From contig JAGWZW010000037.1 in NCBI GenBank assembly GCA_018971835.1, forward strand, positions 1-34,774: DNA of 34,774 bases, read 5' to 3'. The position numbers and the translations under genes were made by a program. The notes under the pieces were generated by a model. The model was given only the letters and a program-made list of their open reading frames with translations, did not search any database and was not told the origin of the DNA. Shown here one piece after another: positions 33,813-34,774 of the stretch. Source of the stretch: Alphaproteobacteria bacterium (lineage in GTDB: Bacteria; Pseudomonadota; Alphaproteobacteria; Micropepsales; Micropepsaceae). Position 1 is the stretch's first letter, and each line of letters begins with the position of its first letter.

Positions 33813-34316
33813 ATGGCGGAGCCGTCGGAGGGCGCGGAGGTGGCGGGAAAAGCCCGCCGGCGCCGGCATATGGCAATCGTTTATGGGATTTCGGTCCTGC
33901 TGTTGGCGGGGTTTGGCGCCGGGCGGTTCTGGGAAGCAGGGGCCGTACTGGCCGGCCAGTTCAGCGCCTTCCGCCATGCCGTCGCCGTCAACCTGGCCGC
34001 GCAGCAGGCCTATAAAGACTCCCTGCGCGCCGATGCCGCCGCGCCGCGGGCCATTCCGGCCATTCCCCACCGGATCGCCTTCTATCCGTCCCTGGCGGCC
34101 CGCCGCCACGAGCAGGGCGACGTGCTGCTCGGCGTGCTGGTTCTGCCTAACGGCCTGGTGGGCGACGTCCGGGTGCTGCACTCCAGCGGCTCGGCCCAGC
34201 TCGATGCGGCGGCGCTGCTGGCAGTGGGTTCGTGGGTCTATTTGCCGGCGGTCAAGGCCCATCGCCCGGTGGCGGCCTGGACCAAGGCCAACATCCGGTT
34301 CCAGATGGCATCCTGA
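33813..34316 (+). CDS. Short TonB-like energy-transducer protein
   Basis: The protein has 167 residues starting at ATG 33813, with GGGAGGGG (33801-33808) as ribosome site. A basic N-terminus (KARRRRH) and one membrane segment (about 20-40) are followed by a periplasmic part that ends in a TonB C-terminal-like fold: IAFYPSLAARR, GVLVLPNGLVGDVRVLHSSG, LDAAALLAVGSWVYLPA. The proline-rich spacer of full-length TonB is nearly absent (only PRAIPAIP). Short homologues of this type may energise particular receptors or have other envelope roles. No exbB or exbD genes are present in the window. Confidence 0.78.
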   Translation: MAEPSEGAEVAGKARRRRHMAIVYGISVLLLAGFGAGRFWEAGAVLAGQFSAFRHAVAVNLAAQQAYKDSLRADAAAPRAIPAIPHRIAFYPSLAARRHEQGDVLLGVLVLPNGLVGDVRVLHSSGSAQLDAAALLAVGSWVYLPAVKAHRPVAAWTKANIRFQMAS

Positions 34317-34377
34317 CCCTTTCCTCGGCGGCGGCTTTCGTCTAAGACGCCCCCGTAACCGGCCGCCCGGAGCCCAC

Positions 34378-34722
34378 ATGCAGACCGTTCTTGTCATCGT
34401 GCAGTTGATCGTCTCGATCGCGCTGGTGATCGTGGTCCTGCTGCAGCCGTCCGAAGGCGGCGCGCTGGGCATCGGCGGCGGTGGCGGCGGGGGGCTTGGC
34501 GGCCTGTTCAGCGCGCGCGGCGCGGCCAGCACGCTGACCCGGACTACGGCGATCCTGGCGGTGCTGTTCTTCGTCGTCAGCATGGCGCTGACGATCCTGG
34601 CGTTGCATACCAAGCCGCAGGCGTCGATCCTTGATTCGACCCCGGCCAAGACCCAGCCGCTCAAGGGCCCGGCCCCCAAGCCGGCCTCGCAGCTTCCGGC
34701 GGTACCGACGCCGCAACATTAA
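34378..34722 (+). CDS. secG: Preprotein translocase subunit SecG
   Basis: The protein has 114 residues with the SecG pattern: first membrane helix (about 2-21), the cytoplasmic LLQPSEGGALGIGGG loop, the FSARGAAS segment, and a second membrane helix from about 60 to 80 (LTRTTAILAVLFFVVSMALT). A Pro/Lys/Ala-rich tail follows, as in alphaproteobacterial SecG. It is an accessory subunit of the SecYEG channel in the inner membrane. The loop holds an unusually long glycine run (seven Gly after GI). The order tpiA then secG is common, with pyrG expected beyond the window edge. Confidence 0.94.
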   Translation: MQTVLVIVQLIVSIALVIVVLLQPSEGGALGIGGGGGGGLGGLFSARGAASTLTRTTAILAVLFFVVSMALTILALHTKPQASILDSTPAKTQPLKGPAPKPASQLPAVPTPQH

Positions 34723-34727
34723 TGGCC

Positions 34728-34752
34728 TCCGCCGTCCTGCGGCGGATGTTTT
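34728..34752 (+). terminator. Probable intrinsic terminator after secG
   Basis: TCCGCCG (34728-34734) and CGGCGGA (34740-34746) form a perfect 7-base stem with a TCCTG loop, followed by TGTTTT. It starts 5 bases after the secG stop. The stem is short, so partial termination is possible. Confidence 0.6.
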
Positions 34753-34774
34753 CCGAAACTTCGTGTTGATGGAT

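Noticed and set aside
1..34774. tRNA, rRNA, CRISPR arrays, transposases or integrases
   Set aside because: No such sequences were seen on either strand. The window has no visible mobile-element genes or tandem repeat arrays.

Overview
The window reads as a GC-rich alphaproteobacterial chromosome segment (roughly 60-65% G+C by eye). Three things support this: a core block of ppiD-trpE on one strand, divergent from tpiA, with secG further on; two large TonB-dependent receptors of the type common in caulobacters and sphingomonads; and frequent GTGA/ATGA stop-start overlaps. Genus cannot be fixed. An acidic-soil alphaproteobacterium of Rhizomicrobium or Caulobacterales type would fit, but that is an inference.

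Layout. (1) 1-4632, plus strand: the 3' part of a molybdenum hydroxylase large subunit, a family III CoA-transferase and an NnrS-like membrane protein, joined by 4-base stop/start overlaps. (2) 4633-8490: a structured, AT-richer intergenic region with a palindrome over a -10-like box, then a TonB-dependent receptor, a terminator and a Tat-exported alpha/beta hydrolase of the proline iminopeptidase type. (3) 8605-14896, plus strand: a compact catabolic operon encoding a flavin monooxygenase/old-yellow-enzyme fusion (2-aminobenzoyl-CoA monooxygenase/reductase type), an SDR, a MarR regulator, an atypical crotonase, an atypical RidA and a second old-yellow-enzyme-like reductase. (4) 14917-24620: erythromycin-esterase-like protein, PEP synthase, DUF2934 protein, phospholipase D/cardiolipin synthase, EEP-family phosphodiesterase, M1-family lipoprotein peptidase and a divergent polysaccharide deacetylase. 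(5) 24621-27484: regulatory region, second TonB-dependent receptor and a perfect 12-bp-stem terminator. (6) 27521-34774: trpE and ppiD (minus strand), then tpiA, a degenerate receiver-domain protein, a di-haem cytochrome c, a short TonB-like protein and secG.

How the parts may work together. The most interesting segment is 8605-14896. Known chemistry of the fusion enzyme turns 2-aminobenzoyl-CoA (anthraniloyl-CoA) into a non-aromatic cyclic enamine, 2-amino-5-oxocyclohex-1-ene-1-carbonyl-CoA. The next steps are poorly defined. Here the operon supplies a RidA-family protein, a family known for enamine/imine hydrolysis, in which the usual carboxylate-binding arginine is replaced by glycine. It also supplies a crotonase that has lost both hydratase glutamates and carries an aspartate near the MenB/BadI catalytic region. 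This suggests a testable route: dearomatise, deaminate the enamine CoA ester, then open the ring hydrolytically, with the SDR and second reductase handling the oxo or double-bond steps. Ligase, acyl-CoA dehydrogenase and thiolase genes are not in the window. The upstream Mo-hydroxylase/CoA-transferase genes and the receptor plus exported hydrolase could feed this route, but that link rests on proximity only.
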